Positions 6,102 to 6,665 of a stretch of 6,665 nt of DNA are shown piece by piece. The notes under the pieces are model-generated. The model searched no databases and had not been told where the DNA came from. It was given only the letters and a program-made list of their open reading frames with translations. The DNA comes from a bacterium (lineage in GTDB: Bacteria > Fidelibacterota > UBA2242), in the NCBI GenBank assembly GCA_018895675.1, contig JAHIOG010000608.1:1-6665 (forward strand). Direction: 5' to 3'. Position numbers and translations under genes: made by a program. Position 1 is the first letter of the stretch, and each line of letters opens with the position of its first letter.

Positions 6102-6665
6102 ATGAAATATTGTCGGAAATACAGGAAAAAGACAACCCACTGGATAATCGGAACTGTAATGGTTCTGCTAATCGGTAACTTGCCGGGTTCAAATCCGTAT
6201 CAGGACCCTGTTTCGTTCTATACCGGCATTCAGCTAAATGATTTATCGCAACAGATCCATATTAATCCCGGCTGGTTAGTTTATACAGACAATGAATCCT
6301 ATGTCCGATATTCCTCGCAGGCAAATTCCGCCTTCGGTGATTTTAAACGGTACCTGGATCCCGGTAGAGTATCGGATTCTTACTGGTCGGCATCAGGAGG
6401 AAAAATCTTAGCTGGGAATACACTATTCTCCGGAACTTTTGTTTACCGGTATCAGAATATAAAAGAGAAAGCATGGACCCATAACCGTCAACCTTATAAG
6501 GGAATGCCTTTTGTGATGGCTGACAGTTCAATCGGCGGATTTGATTTAAACGGCTTATTATGGCAGGTCAGTGTTTCGAAGGCGTTATGGAAAAACCGGC
6601 TTTACCAGGGTATCAGTATTTTTTATAATGTTGATGAGGAGTATAAAGATATCTTCCCGCGCCCC
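6102..6665 (+). CDS. DUF6850-type outer-membrane beta-barrel protein, 3' end cut by the window
   Basis: The frame is open from ATG 6102 to the last base, giving 188 residues without a stop, so the gene continues beyond the window. It starts with a basic stretch (MKYCRKYRKK) and a hydrophobic core (about 14-25), a likely Sec signal peptide. The mature part shows beta-barrel-like alternation: SSGTFVY-type strands (109-118), WTHNRQPYKGMPFVMADSSIGG (split around 125-146), LLWQVSVSKALW, and a YKDIFPRP end resembling the DPRP motif of DUF6850 family barrels. The family call rests on remembered motif pattern and gene order, so it is moderate; a generic barrel is the fallback. AGGGA (6090-6094) lies 7 bases before the ATG, and only one base separates it from the previous stop (TAGTATG), implying co-translation. 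The DUF4876 and receptor neighbours suggest a shared outer-membrane function. Confidence 0.72.
   Translation, partial: MKYCRKYRKKTTHWIIGTVMVLLIGNLPGSNPYQDPVSFYTGIQLNDLSQQIHINPGWLVYTDNESYVRYSSQANSAFGDFKRYLDPGRVSDSYWSASGGKILAGNTLFSGTFVYRYQNIKEKAWTHNRQPYKGMPFVMADSSIGGFDLNGLLWQVSVSKALWKNRLYQGISIFYNVDEEYKDIFPRP

Noticed and set aside
6343..6531. Minus-strand open frame near the right edge
   Set aside because: Lies opposite the DUF6850-type gene, whose plus frame is open to the window end and makes a coherent barrel-like sequence.

Overview
The window looks like a chromosomal segment from a didermic bacterium of the Bacteroidota/FCB superphylum. The evidence is a TonB-dependent receptor that opens with a carboxypeptidase-regulatory-like (CarboxypepD_reg) domain, followed by genes matching DUF4876 and DUF6850, two families I associate with that group. 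The DNA is moderately AT-rich. An AAGGAG Shine-Dalgarno-like site precedes the leftmost putative gene, while the large genes have weak or no such site. The exact phylum cannot be fixed by eye; a member of the wider FCB group (for example Marinimicrobia, Calditrichota or Ignavibacteria) is as plausible as a classical Bacteroidota.

Layout. Positions 1-39 probably hold the first 13 codons of a divergent minus-strand gene. Positions 40-189 are intergenic, AT-rich, and contain a perfect 9-bp GC-rich hairpin (133-156). A large co-directional plus-strand cluster follows. It starts with a polytopic membrane iron-sulfur protein (190-2118) of the NapH/NosR/CcoG type with a long C-terminal extension that resembles three HMA/ferredoxin-like repeats. 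A 68-base gap holds a 15-bp imperfect hairpin (2127-2167). Then come a TonB-dependent receptor (2187-4910), a DUF4876-type putative surface lipoprotein (4907-6100, overlapping its neighbour by ATGA), and a DUF6850-type outer-membrane beta-barrel protein (6102 onward, separated by one base and cut by the window end).

How the genes may work together. The last three genes are translationally packed and all predicted to act at the outer membrane: a TonB-powered import gate, a lipid-anchored partner, and a second barrel. The upstream gene encodes an inner-membrane protein with two [4Fe-4S] clusters on the predicted cytoplasmic side and paired cysteines on both membrane faces, ending in a predicted periplasmic domain. 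Inference: the cluster imports and reduces a metal or metal-containing cofactor. There is no SusD-like gene in view, which argues against a glycan-uptake locus. The substrate is not visible from the sequence. No RNA genes, CRISPR arrays, insertion sequences or other mobile elements were recognised.
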